From: Sphingomonas qomolangmaensis
Lineage (GTDB): Bacteria > Pseudomonadota > Alphaproteobacteria > Sphingomonadales > Sphingomonadaceae
Direction of reading: 5' to 3'
DNA: 64,000 bases
NCBI RefSeq assembly: GCF_024496245.1
Contig: NZ_CP101740.1
Location: 496,001 to 560,000 of the forward strand
Below, piece after piece: positions 39,589 to 48,418 of the stretch. The notes beneath the pieces were generated by a model, which searched no databases, had not been told where the DNA came from, and was given only the letters and a program-made list of their open reading frames with translations. Positions within the stretch are counted from its first letter, which is position 1, and every line of letters starts with the position of its first letter. The position numbers were made by a program, and so were the translations under genes.

Positions 39589-42243
39589 TCAGCCGCCGAT
39601 CGACCTGCGCACCGTCACTTCGCTCGCGCTTTCCGATCCGGGGACGATCGCGAACGCCGCCTCGCGTTCCAGCGCCAGCGCCGCCTGGTTTTCGCGGCTC
39701 TCGACCGATTCGATGACGTGCAGCCCCTCGGCGGCAGCATAGGCCATGACATGCTCGACCAATGTCCAGCTGACGCCGCGATTCTTGTACCCGGCATGGG
39801 TGGCGATCGCGAGCTCGCCGCGCACGCGATCTGGCTCGCTCGCCAGCATCGCGCTGGCGACCAGCACGTCGCCCGCGAACGCCAGGAAATGCATCGTGCG
39901 CGCATAGTCGATCTGCGTCATCGCGACGATCCGGTCGTGCCCGGCATGGCGGATGCCGGTGAGGAAGCGGAAGCGCAGATCGTCGGGCGCGACATTGTCG
40001 AACAGGGTCGTCAGCCGCGCTTCGTCGTCGGGACGCACCGGGCGGACATGCAGCTTGAGCCCGCTGCGCGTCACCAGGTCGGCCGACCATTCGACCGGCA
40101 CGGGGCGGATCACCAGCCGCGAGGCACGCGGCGCGGGCGCGATGCGCGCGCGCGCATCGAGCGCGACGACGCCGTTGGCGGTCGCCACCAAAGGATTGAT
40201 GTCGAGCTCGATGATGTCGGGAAAATCGACCGCGATCGCCGACAGCGCATCGAGCGTGCCGGCGACCGCGTCGATATCGACCGCGGGGACGTCGCGATAG
40301 CCTGCCAGCAGCCGCGCGATCCGCGTCCGCGCGATCATGTCGCGCGCCAGCCGGTCGTCGAGCGGGGGCAGCCCCAGCGCGCGATCGCGCAGCAGCTCGA
40401 CCGCCTTTCCGCCCGCGCCGAACGCCAGCACCGGGCCGAAGGTCGGATCCTCGGCGATCCCGACCAGCAATTCCTGCGCGCCCCGCAGGTCGAGCATCGG
40501 TTCGATCTCGAAGCCGATGATCTTGGCATGCGGGTTCGACCGCGCGACCGAAGCCGCCATCTGGATCGCCGCCGCGGTCGCGGCGGTCGCGGTCGCCAGC
40601 CCCAGCACCACGCCGCCGACCTCGGATTTGTGGCTGATGTCGGGTGACACCAGCTTGAGCGCCCAGGGGCCGGTCGTTCCCGCGCACGCCGCCGCCACCG
40701 CCTCGGGGGTGCGCGCGAGCCGCGACGCGATCGTCGGCACGCCATAGGCTGCGAGCAGCGTCTTGGTTTCGGTCGCGGTGAGCATCGTGCGTGCTTCGGC
40801 CTGCGCGCCGACGATCAGCGCGCGCGCGCACGCGCGATCGCCTTCGGGACGCATCACCCGCGCCGGCGCCTGCAGCAACGCGCTGCGCGCCACCCCCGCC
40901 TGTAGTAGATAGCCGAAGCCGCTCACCGCATCGTCGATCGTGTCGAACAACGGCACCCCTGCCGCTGCAAAGGCGAAGCGCACCGATGCGCTGTTGGCGG
41001 GACCCATCCAGCAGGCGATGACGGGCTTCTTGCGTCCCTTGGGTGCTTCGGCGAGCACCGATAGCACCGCCTGCGCGACGTCCGCCCCGGTCGCCGCCGC
41101 GGTCGGGCAGTGGATCACCAGCAGCACGTCGATCCCCGGATCGGCCAGCGCCGCGCGCGTCGCGTCGGCAAACCGCGCAGCCGACGCATCGCCGATGATG
41201 TCGATCGGATTGGCGCGCGACCATTGATCGGGCATCGCGGGGTCGAGCGCCACGACGGTGTCGGGCGCCAGCACCGCGAGCGCGCCGCCGATCGTCGTCA
41301 GCGCATCGGCGGCGAGCACGCCCGCGCCGCCGCCATTGGTGACGATCCCCAGCCGGCCACCCTTGGCCGTAGGATAGCAGCACAGCATCTGCGCGGCATC
41401 GAACAGCTCGGTCAGGCTGTCGACCAGCACGATCCCGGCGCGCTCGAACGCCGCGGCGTGGACGTCGTACGATCCCACCAGCGCCCCGGTGTGCGATCGC
41501 GCCGCGGCGCCTGCGGCCTGCGTTCGCCCCGCCTTGATCGCGATCACCGGCTTGATCCGCGACGCGGCGCGCGCGGCGGACATGAACTTGGCGGGATTGG
41601 TGATGCCCTCGACATACAGCAGGATCGCATCGGTGTGCGGATCGGCGGCGAGCATGTCGATCAGGTCGCCGAAATCGACATCGGCCATGTCGCCGACCGA
41701 CACGACGCTCGAAAAGCCGATATGCCGATCGGCGGCCCAATCGAGCATCGCGGTGATCAGCGCGCCGCTTTGCGAGAGGAAGCCCAGCCGCCCCGGCGCG
41801 GCGAAGCGCGGCGCGAACGATGCGTTGAGCTTGGCATAGGGCAGCAGCACGCCCAGGCAATTGGGCCCGACGATCCGCATCAGATGCGGCCGCGCGGCGT
41901 CGAGCAACGCCGCCCGCGATTCGGCGTCGGCGAGCCCCGCCGACACGACCACCGCCGCCTTGGTGCCCTGCGCGCCCAGCTCGGCGACGATCCCCGGTAC
42001 CGTCGCCGCGGGGGTGACGATCACCGCCAGGTCGACGGTCTCGGGCAGCGCGTCGACCGAGCGCACCCAGCGCGCATCGTCGCGATCGACGCGGTTGGGG
42101 TTCACCGCATAGACGGTGTCGCCATAGCCGCCGTCGAGGATGTTGCTCAGGATCCGCTCGCCCAGCGATCCGGGCCGGCTCGACCCGCCGATGACCGCCA
42201 CGCTGCGCGGCTGGAAGAGCGGTCCAAGGTTGCGAATGGTCAT
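39589..42243 (-). CDS. NDP-forming acyl-CoA synthetase fused to GNAT acetyltransferase
   Basis: An 884-residue fusion of the Pat/acetate-CoA-ligase type. Residues 1-130 are a CoA-binding domain (QPRSVAVIGGSSRPGSLGE). The ligase domain carries the phospho-His candidate His251 in ARSHTGALVGSYD. An ATP-grasp part follows (AYGVPTIASRLARTPEAV, SPDISHKSEVGGVVLG). From about residue 725 there is a GNAT domain (LKLHVRPVRPDDEARL, THAGYKNRGVSWTLVEHV). Such proteins acetylate acyl-CoA synthetases or make acetyl-CoA. Because His251 is kept, the ligase half may be active, unlike some Pat proteins. It is convergent with fixJ and divergent from the reductase at 42443. Confidence 0.87.
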   Translation of the reverse strand: MTIRNLGPLFQPRSVAVIGGSSRPGSLGERILSNILDGGYGDTVYAVNPNRVDRDDARWVRSVDALPETVDLAVIVTPAATVPGIVAELGAQGTKAAVVVSAGLADAESRAALLDAARPHLMRIVGPNCLGVLLPYAKLNASFAPRFAAPGRLGFLSQSGALITAMLDWAADRHIGFSSVVSVGDMADVDFGDLIDMLAADPHTDAILLYVEGITNPAKFMSAARAASRIKPVIAIKAGRTQAAGAAARSHTGALVGSYDVHAAAFERAGIVLVDSLTELFDAAQMLCCYPTAKGGRLGIVTNGGGAGVLAADALTTIGGALAVLAPDTVVALDPAMPDQWSRANPIDIIGDASAARFADATRAALADPGIDVLLVIHCPTAAATGADVAQAVLSVLAEAPKGRKKPVIACWMGPANSASVRFAFAAAGVPLFDTIDDAVSGFGYLLQAGVARSALLQAPARVMRPEGDRACARALIVGAQAEARTMLTATETKTLLAAYGVPTIASRLARTPEAVAAACAGTTGPWALKLVSPDISHKSEVGGVVLGLATATAATAAAIQMAASVARSNPHAKIIGFEIEPMLDLRGAQELLVGIAEDPTFGPVLAFGAGGKAVELLRDRALGLPPLDDRLARDMIARTRIARLLAGYRDVPAVDIDAVAGTLDALSAIAVDFPDIIELDINPLVATANGVVALDARARIAPAPRASRLVIRPVPVEWSADLVTRSGLKLHVRPVRPDDEARLTTLFDNVAPDDLRFRFLTGIRHAGHDRIVAMTQIDYARTMHFLAFAGDVLVASAMLASEPDRVRGELAIATHAGYKNRGVSWTLVEHVMAYAAAEGLHVIESVESRENQAALALEREAAFAIVPGSESASEVTVRRSIGG

Positions 42244-42442
42244 CTTGGCGGTTCCTGCGTCACCGGCATGGTTGCCAAGCGCTTGGTCCCACTCGACGCC
42301 TTATGCCGCGTCGCCGCCATTAGTATTGAACCGGATAGCCGCCGCTCCCCTACGCGATACGCTGAGCCTTCGAGACCCGGAAGGAGCGACTCATGCCCTA
42401 TAAGGCGATTGCAGTTTTGGTGGTTTTGACGGGAGACCGACG
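42244..42442. promoter_or_regulatory. divergent promoter gap with a palindrome and a possible leader ORF
   Basis: CCAAGCGCTTGG at 42275-42286 is a perfect 12-base palindrome and a possible operator. At 42394-42429 an 11-codon reading frame (MPYKAIAVLWF) has GAAGGAG eight bases upstream at 42381-42387 and ends 13 bases before the GTG of the reductase, with GGGAGA as that gene's ribosome site. The small frame could be a leader peptide; no other sign supports it. Confidence 0.4.
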
Positions 42443-43153
42443 GTGACCGAGTCGCCCCCTGATCCCGGCGTCTCGGTGCCGATCCAGCATCTGGTGGTGC
42501 TCGGCCATCCAACGGCGGGAAGCTTCAACCATTCGGTCGCACGGACCTATTGCGAGACGGTGCGCCAATGCGGGCAGCGGGCCGAGCTTCGCGATCTGTA
42601 CGCGATCGGCTTCGATCCGCTGCTGAACCCGGGCGAACGGCGCGGTGCGGCGCGCACCCGGCTTCCGCGTGACGTCAAGCAGGAGCTTGGCTACCTCGCC
42701 GACAGCGCGATCGTGACGTTGATCTACCCGATCTGGTTCGGCATGCCGCCGGCGATCATCAAAGGCTATGTCGATCGCGTGTTCGGTGCGGGCTTCGTCG
42801 CGCGCAGCATCAAGGAGGGCAGTATCGACTCGGCGTTGCACGGAAAGCGGCTGATGATGTTCAGCACTTCGGCCTCGACCCGCTGCTGGCTCGAGGAGCA
42901 GGGCCAATGGCTGGCGCTGCGACGCGCGTTCGATACCTATCTCGCGACGATCTTCGGGATGGTGCGAAGCGACCATGTCCATTTCGATTCGATCGTCGAC
43001 GGGCTCGATCCGCGCGCGGCGAACGAGGCGCTGGCGGTGGTCCGCGAAAAGACCCGCGCGATGTGCGCGCTGCTGCTGCAGGCGCGGCACCAGCATTATG
43101 CGCAGCACCTGATGCAGCGCTCGACCGGTCCCGCATCGGCGGGCGCCGCATGA
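42443..43153 (+). CDS. flavodoxin-fold NAD(P)H oxidoreductase
   Basis: A 236-residue reductase of the NQO/MdaB/KefF group. Its fold shows HLVVLGHPTAGSFNHSVARTY, ALIYPIWFGMPP-like TLIYPIWFGMPPAIIKGYVDRVF and MMFSTSASTRCWLEEQGQW. It is longer than its paralogue at 34989 by a His/Gln-rich C-terminal tail (LLLQARHQHYAQHLMQR). The GTG start has GGGAGA six bases upstream. The next small gene starts in overlap or 39 bases downstream, so they are one transcript. Confidence 0.85.
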   Translation: MTESPPDPGVSVPIQHLVVLGHPTAGSFNHSVARTYCETVRQCGQRAELRDLYAIGFDPLLNPGERRGAARTRLPRDVKQELGYLADSAIVTLIYPIWFGMPPAIIKGYVDRVFGAGFVARSIKEGSIDSALHGKRLMMFSTSASTRCWLEEQGQWLALRRAFDTYLATIFGMVRSDHVHFDSIVDGLDPRAANEALAVVREKTRAMCALLLQARHQHYAQHLMQRSTGPASAGAA

Positions 43154-43191
43154 GCCAAGGCTTCCCTCAACGTCCATCTAGCGAGGTTTTG

Positions 43192-43419
43192 ATGCCCCAC
43201 AATCCCGATCCGTCGTTGATCGAAGCATGGCCAAACCAGATGCTGCAGGCGGCAGCCGCGGCGCAGCATCTGCAATATATGTTCGCGACCCAATGGTGGA
43301 CGATGGCGATGGCGCCGGGGCTGCTTGCCTTCCCGCGCAATTGGGCCGGGCGGTTTGATCACCAACTTCCGGTCCCCGACCCTATCGAGCGCGACGACGA
43401 ACGCGCCTTGTTCGCCTGA
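43192..43419 (+). CDS. small protein of unknown function
   Basis: A 75-residue protein, MPHNPDPSLIEAW..., with a Trp/Met-rich middle (YMFATQWWTMAMAPGLLAF) and an acidic tail. I do not recognise it. ATG at 43192 has GAGG five bases upstream; an ATG at 43150 overlaps the reductase stop as ATGA and would add 14 residues. It sits between the reductase and the kinase fusion in a same-strand run with almost no gaps, which supports it being a real gene. No leader or cofactor motif is seen. Confidence 0.6.
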   Translation: MPHNPDPSLIEAWPNQMLQAAAAAQHLQYMFATQWWTMAMAPGLLAFPRNWAGRFDHQLPVPDPIERDDERALFA

Positions 43420-43430
43420 GGTTGCCGCGG

Positions 43431-44990
43431 GTGCCCCACGCGCAGCCGGCGGCGTCGCGCGCCCCCGCCGCCGACATCGGCGCGCTTCTGCAAAGCGGTG
43501 CCTTCGGCGAAGGCGCCGCCGTCCGCCGTATCGATACCCATGCCGCCAGCGTATTCCTGACGCACGACCGCGCCTGGAAACTCAAGCAGCCGGTGCGGTT
43601 CGACTATCTGGATTTCTCGACCGCGCCGCTACGCAAGGCGGCGCTCGAGGCCGAACTCCGCCTCAATCGTCGCCTCGCCCCCGATCTGTACCTCGCGGTG
43701 CATCCGATCACGCGTGAGGGCGAAGGTACACTCGCAATCGACGGCGCGGGCGAGGCGGTCGATTGGCTGCTCGAAATGCGCCGGTTCGACGATGATGCGT
43801 TGCTCGACGACCGCGCACGCCAGGGGCCGATCGACCCCGGGCTGATGGCGCGGCTCGCCGAGCACGTACACGCCTTCCACGCGGCCGCCGCGATCAGCGC
43901 CGATCCCGCTGGCGCTCCGCGGATCGAACGCGTGATTGCGGGCAATGCGGCGGCGCTCGATCGTTATCCCGGCGCGTTCGATCGGACCGAGGTCACCAGC
44001 CTGTTGTCGGCCCAGCGCAGCGCGCTGTGTAAGGTCGCCGACCGGCTCGATGCGCGCGCGCGTCGCGGCCGGGTGCGCCACGGGCATGGCGACCTGCATC
44101 TCGCCAATGTCGCGATGATCGATGGCGAGCCGACGCCCTTCGACTGTCTCGAATTCGATCCTGAGCTGGCGACGATCGACACGCTGTACGATCTGGCGTT
44201 CCTGCTGATGGACCTGTGGCATCGCGGTCAGGCCGATGCGGCCAACGCCCTCTACAATCGCTATTGCGACCTGTCGGGCGACGATGCGGACGGGATTGCC
44301 GCGATGCCGCTGTTCCTGTCGCTTCGCGCGACGATTCGCGCGCACGTCGCCGCGGCGCGCAGCGAGCGATCGGCGGGCGAAGACGATCGTGCGCTGGCGC
44401 GCGACTATCTGCGGCTCGCGGCCAGCTTTCTCGCGCCTGCGGTACCGCGGCTGGTGGCGATCGGCGGGCGATCGGGCACCGGCAAATCGACGGTCGCGCG
44501 CGGGCTCGGCGGCAGCATCGGCGCGGCGCCCGGGGCGCGGATCCTGCGCTCGGACGTGCTGCGCAAGCGGATCGCCGGGGTTGCGCCCGAAACCCCGCTG
44601 CCCGCCGATCACTACACCCCCGACAGCGCCGCCGCGGTCTATCGCGCGCTCGGCATCCGGGCGCAGGCGCTCCTCGCCGAAGGGGCGAGCGTGATCGCCG
44701 ATGCCGCGTTCCTGTTGCCGGCGGAGCGGCAAGCGGTACGAGCGGTGGCGACCGAGGCCGGGGTGGCGTTTAACGGCCTATGGCTCGAAGCCAGCGAAGC
44801 AGTCCGGATCGAGCGCGTCACCGCGCGCCGCGGCGATGCCTCCGATGCCGATGCGCGGGTGGCGCGGATTCAGTCGCGCCGCGCGATCGGATCGCTCGGG
44901 ACCTGGCGGCGAATCGCAGCTGGCGGCCCGGCGCACAGCGTTGTCGGCGCGGCGCTTGCCACGTTGCAGGCACCGCCGGCGGGCCGTTGA
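43431..44990 (+). CDS. aminoglycoside-phosphotransferase-like domain fused to P-loop kinase
   Basis: A 519-residue two-domain protein. The N-terminal 330 residues are an APH/choline-kinase-like fold: VFLTHDRAWKLKQPVRFDYL for the lysine, and RHGHGDLHLANVAMIDGEP with the Brenner-type catalytic Asp plus a later DTLYDLAFLLMDLW. The C-terminal 180 residues are a gluconokinase/AAA-like kinase: Walker A GRSGTGKSTVARGL and ILRSDVLRKRI. This fusion is a known family of unknown substrate, common near low-oxygen genes. Its GTG start at 43431 is nine bases after GAGG; a TTG at 43422 is an alternative. Confidence 0.83.
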   Translation: MPHAQPAASRAPAADIGALLQSGAFGEGAAVRRIDTHAASVFLTHDRAWKLKQPVRFDYLDFSTAPLRKAALEAELRLNRRLAPDLYLAVHPITREGEGTLAIDGAGEAVDWLLEMRRFDDDALLDDRARQGPIDPGLMARLAEHVHAFHAAAAISADPAGAPRIERVIAGNAAALDRYPGAFDRTEVTSLLSAQRSALCKVADRLDARARRGRVRHGHGDLHLANVAMIDGEPTPFDCLEFDPELATIDTLYDLAFLLMDLWHRGQADAANALYNRYCDLSGDDADGIAAMPLFLSLRATIRAHVAAARSERSAGEDDRALARDYLRLAASFLAPAVPRLVAIGGRSGTGKSTVARGLGGSIGAAPGARILRSDVLRKRIAGVAPETPLPADHYTPDSAAAVYRALGIRAQALLAEGASVIADAAFLLPAERQAVRAVATEAGVAFNGLWLEASEAVRIERVTARRGDASDADARVARIQSRRAIGSLGTWRRIAAGGPAHSVVGAALATLQAPPAGR

Positions 44991-45075
44991 ACGAAGCGCG
45001 CGGCGGAGCGACATGCCGGCGGCGCCACCGGGTCGCCGTGGATCAAAGCCTCGGCGTCCGTGGCGCGCGCGCGCG

Positions 45076-46152
45076 TCACGGCCGGATCGCCACCTTGAGC
45101 ACCCCGTCGCGCTGGTGCGCGAACAGGTCATAGGCGGTCTCGATATCGTCGAGCCCGAAATGATGCGTGACCAGGGCGGCGGTATCGACCCTGCCGCCCG
45201 CCACCGCCGCCATCAGCCGCCGCATCCGTTCCTTGCCGCCGGGGCACAGGGTCGTGACGATGCGATGATCGCCGAGCCCCGCGGCAAAGGCGTCGAGCGG
45301 GATTCGCAGGTCTTCGGAATAGACGCCCAGCGACGACAGCGTGCCGCCGGGCCGCAGGCATCGCAGCGCCCATTCGAAGGTCTGTTGCCGGCCCAGCGCC
45401 TCGATCGCGACGTCGACGCCGCGTCCGCGGGTGATCCGCATGATCTCGCTGACCGGGTCTTCGTGCGTAAAGTCGACGACATGATCGGCGCCCATCTTGC
45501 GCGAGATCGCCGCGCGCGCGGGCAGGCTTTCGACTGCGATGATCTCGGCCGCGCCCATCGCGCGTGCGCCGGCGGTGGCGCACAGGCCGATCGGACCCTG
45601 CGCGAACACCGCGACGGTGTCGCCGATCCGGATCTTGCCCGCCTCGGCGCCGCCGAAGCCGGTCGACAGGATATCGGGGCACATCAGCACCTGCTCGTCG
45701 GTCAGCCCGTCGGGGATCGGCGCGAGATTGGCCATCGCATCGGGAACGAGCAGATATTCGGCCTGCGCGCCGTCGATGGTGTTGCCGAAACGCCAGCCGC
45801 CCAGCGGCTTGAACCCGTGCGGCCCGTCGCGCCCGCATTGCGAATGGCAGCCGTCGAGCGAGGCGTTCGACCAGCCCGACGGGGTGATGGCGCCGGCGAT
45901 CACCCGCTGCCCCTCTTCATAGCCGAGCACCGCCGAGCCCAGCTTCTCGATCACCCCGACCGGCTCGTGGCCGATGGTGAGCCCCGACGCGACGGGATAT
46001 TCGCCCTTGAGGATATGGACGTCGGTGCCGCAGATCGTCGTGGTGGTAATGCGCACCAGCGCGTCGAGCGGGCCGATATGCGGGATCGGCTTTTCGCCGA
46101 GCACGATCCGCCCGGGTTCGAGGAAGATCGTCGCGCGCATCTTGTCGGCCAT
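45076..46152 (-). CDS. zinc-dependent medium-chain alcohol dehydrogenase
   Basis: A 358-residue cytoplasmic dehydrogenase. Catalytic zinc ligands are Cys41 in TICGTDVHILKG and His62/Glu63 in LTIGHEPVGVIE. The NAD site is VAVFAQGPIGLCATAGARAMGA. The lobe that normally binds structural zinc has only two Cys (DGCHSQCGRDG), so that zinc is probably absent, as in the bacterial secondary-alcohol dehydrogenases. AAAGAGGAGCAAGCC upstream of the ATG is a strong ribosome site. It is convergent with the kinase fusion and sits in the redox cluster; it may dispose of reducing equivalents. Confidence 0.9.
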   Translation of the reverse strand: MADKMRATIFLEPGRIVLGEKPIPHIGPLDALVRITTTTICGTDVHILKGEYPVASGLTIGHEPVGVIEKLGSAVLGYEEGQRVIAGAITPSGWSNASLDGCHSQCGRDGPHGFKPLGGWRFGNTIDGAQAEYLLVPDAMANLAPIPDGLTDEQVLMCPDILSTGFGGAEAGKIRIGDTVAVFAQGPIGLCATAGARAMGAAEIIAVESLPARAAISRKMGADHVVDFTHEDPVSEIMRITRGRGVDVAIEALGRQQTFEWALRCLRPGGTLSSLGVYSEDLRIPLDAFAAGLGDHRIVTTLCPGGKERMRRLMAAVAGGRVDTAALVTHHFGLDDIETAYDLFAHQRDGVLKVAIRP

Positions 46153-46240
46153 GGCTTGCTCCTCTTTTGAAAGGCTTTTCGCGTGCCGGGCCGGGCGCGT
46201 CGCTACGGAATGTCCCTAGGGCCGCGCCGGCGTTTGCGCT

Positions 46241-46696
46241 TCAGTCGTCCTTGGCTCGGGTTTCGAGCTCGAGCTCAAGCAGCCAAATGCGGCTGACCAC
46301 CGCGAAGAAGAAGGCAGTCGACCAGCCGAGCAGGATGATGCCGTTGGCGCCCTCGATCGCCCCGAACACCCGCCAGCCGGGGGGCAGCACGACATCGCCA
46401 TAGCCGATCGTGGTGTAGGTCGAGGTCGAGAAATACAGCGCTTCCTCGAACGATCCGAGTGCCCCCGTAGCAGCGTAGAGCATCGCATAGGCCCAGATCT
46501 CGATCGCATGCAGCGCGAACAGCCCGAACGCCGCCGCAAGGATACCGACGCTGTCGTGCAGCAGGACATAGGCAGCGGGCCGCCCGGCGTGATGCCGGCG
46601 CAGCAGGCTGAGCAGCGCCGCCAGCCCGCCAAGGTGGACGCCGATCGTGAAGGTGACCATCAACGAGGCCAAAACGAGCTGGGCGGGCAAGGTCAT
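46241..46696 (-). CDS. two-TM potassium-type ion channel protein
   Basis: A 151-residue membrane protein with the selectivity filter TYTTIGYGDVVLPP. A first hydrophobic pair (LVLASLMVTFTIGVHLGGL and DSVGILAAAFGLFALHAIEIW) precedes the pore loop and a last helix (GIILLGWSTAFFFAVVSRIW). No cytoplasmic regulatory domain is present. It belongs to the short bacterial K+ channel group (Ion_trans_2). I chose the ATG at 46696; a start at 46774 would extend coding over TACGTAGC at 46742-46749, which is better read as a promoter site. Confidence 0.8.
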   Translation of the reverse strand: MTLPAQLVLASLMVTFTIGVHLGGLAALLSLLRRHHAGRPAAYVLLHDSVGILAAAFGLFALHAIEIWAYAMLYAATGALGSFEEALYFSTSTYTTIGYGDVVLPPGWRVFGAIEGANGIILLGWSTAFFFAVVSRIWLLELELETRAKDD

Positions 46697-46835
46697 CGCG
46701 CCACTATGCGCGAACACAGCGCCGCCAACGATGCGGCGATCTACGTAGCGCCGCGCTGCGCGCATTGGGAGCATTACCTAGCGCCCGCCGCTTCGCCGCG
46801 CGCTATGCCGGGGTGCGTGGGAAGGAGATGCGCCG

Positions 46836-47051
46836 ATGACCGAAATCCGCCGCAAGCTGACGATCGCGATACGACCGTGCGAACCGCCGCCCGACACGAT
46901 CGACCCGCATGGCCGGCCCGAAATGCCCGCGACCGCCCGCCCGAACGAAGTGCCGACCGAGGAGCCCCTAAGCATGGCCCCTGCGCCGGCGTTCGAACAA
47001 CCGCCGCGGTCGACGCCCGAAATCCCCGCGTTCGGCGACGACGGACGCTAG
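46836..47051 (+). CDS. small proline-rich protein of unknown function
   Basis: A 71-residue protein, basic at the start (MTEIRRKLTIAIRPCEPPP) then rich in Pro, Glu and Ala with no hydrophobic segment. It looks disordered. GAAGGAG at 46821-46827, eight bases before the ATG, is a strong ribosome site and the main support for translation. It lies upstream of the GH130 gene on the same strand. I do not recognise it. Confidence 0.45.
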   Translation: MTEIRRKLTIAIRPCEPPPDTIDPHGRPEMPATARPNEVPTEEPLSMAPAPAFEQPPRSTPEIPAFGDDGR

Positions 47052-47086
47052 CGCGTGGGGGGCCGGGTAGCGATGGCCCGCGCCCG

Positions 47087-48415
47087 ATGCCCGCGGTAAC
47101 CCCGCGCAGCGATCCGATCGACGCCGATCTGATGACGCGGATCGACCTCGAACTGTGCCCGGCGCCCGCGCGCGTCGTGTTGCGGCCCTTCGTTCCCGCC
47201 GAGAGCGCGATCGATGCAGACCCGCGCGATGGATCGCGCGTCGAACATATCCTGCGGCATGTGCTCGCGCTCGATAGCGCAGGCCTCGACGCCGAGCTCG
47301 ATTGGGTGGTGACCAGCCTCGCCACCCGCCACCGCGACGTCGAACGGCTGCTGCAGCGACGGTTCGAGGAGATGGCCGATCGCTTCCTCGCCGGACGCAG
47401 TGTCAGCCCCGGCCAGGCGCTGCTGGCGGGGGCCTATTTTGCCGAGGAATATGCGTTCGAGGCGGTCGCGCTCTTTAACCCCAGCATCGTCGCGCATCCC
47501 GACCAAAGCGGGGTGGAGCCGGGGGCACTGCGCTTCGTGCTGTCGCTGCGCGGGGTGGGGGAGGGACATGTGTCGTCGGTCAGCTTCCGGACCGGCCAGA
47601 TCAGCGCGCAAGGCACCATCGCCGTCGACCCGCTCGATCGCTGGGCGACCTCGCCGGTCATCGATCGCATCGCCGGCGATCGGCCCGACGATCCTGCGCT
47701 CGGGCTCGATTACGGCCCCGCCGGCGATATCGCGCAGGTCGTCATCTTCCCGATCAGCTTCCAGCAGCGTCATGGGATCGAGGATCTGCGGCTGGTTCGT
47801 TTCACCGACGATGACGGGCGCGCCACCTATCTCGGCACCTACACCGCCTTCAGCGGCGAAACCGTGCGGCAGGAGCTGCTGCGCACCGACGATTTCGTGA
47901 CCTTCGAGCTCGACGCGCTGCGCGGCGGCCTCAGCGCCAGCAAGGGCATGGCGCTGTTCCCACGCAGGCTCGACGGGCAATATGCGATGCTGGGGCGCCA
48001 CGATCACGAGAATATCTGGCTGCTCAAATCGGACGACCTGTATCGCTGGGACCGCGGCAGCGTGATTGTGTCGCCGCAGTGGCCGTGGGAGTTCATCCAG
48101 ATCGGCAATTGCGGCTCGCCGATCGAGATCGACGAGGGCTGGCTGGTCATCACCCATGGCGTCGGGCCGATCCGCAATTATTGCCTGGGCGCGTGCCTGC
48201 TCGACAAGCACGATCCGTCGAAGCTGATCGCACGATCGACGCGGCCGCTGATCCGTCCGAGCAACGACACGCGCGAGGGTTATGTGCCCAATGTCGTCTA
48301 TAGCTGCGGCGCGATCGTGCTCGGCCGCGCGCTGTGGCTGCCCTATGGCGTCGCCGATTCCTTCACCGCCTTCGCGACGGTGCCGCTCGACGCGTTGCTG
48401 GCGGGGATGGCATAG
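47087..48415 (+). CDS. GH130-family glycoside phosphorylase or hydrolase
   Basis: A 442-residue five-bladed propeller enzyme of the mannoside-phosphorylase family. The N-terminal 100 residues form a helical segment (RVEHILRHVLALDSAGLDAELDWVV is in two helices). The propeller has NPSIVAHPDQSG, LRFVLSLRGVGEGHVSSVSFRTG, RLVRFTDDDG, YLGTYTAFSG, KGMALFPRRLDGQYAMLGRHDHENIWL and the catalytic-Asp region GSPIEIDEGWLVITHGVG. It would cleave beta-mannosides with phosphate or water. It lacks a leader, so it acts in the cytoplasm. ATG at 47087 is uncertain; an internal ATG at 47132 is possible. Its link to the surrounding redox genes is unclear. Confidence 0.85.
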   Translation: MPAVTPRSDPIDADLMTRIDLELCPAPARVVLRPFVPAESAIDADPRDGSRVEHILRHVLALDSAGLDAELDWVVTSLATRHRDVERLLQRRFEEMADRFLAGRSVSPGQALLAGAYFAEEYAFEAVALFNPSIVAHPDQSGVEPGALRFVLSLRGVGEGHVSSVSFRTGQISAQGTIAVDPLDRWATSPVIDRIAGDRPDDPALGLDYGPAGDIAQVVIFPISFQQRHGIEDLRLVRFTDDDGRATYLGTYTAFSGETVRQELLRTDDFVTFELDALRGGLSASKGMALFPRRLDGQYAMLGRHDHENIWLLKSDDLYRWDRGSVIVSPQWPWEFIQIGNCGSPIEIDEGWLVITHGVGPIRNYCLGACLLDKHDPSKLIARSTRPLIRPSNDTREGYVPNVVYSCGAIVLGRALWLPYGVADSFTAFATVPLDALLAGMA

Positions 48416-48418
48416 CCG

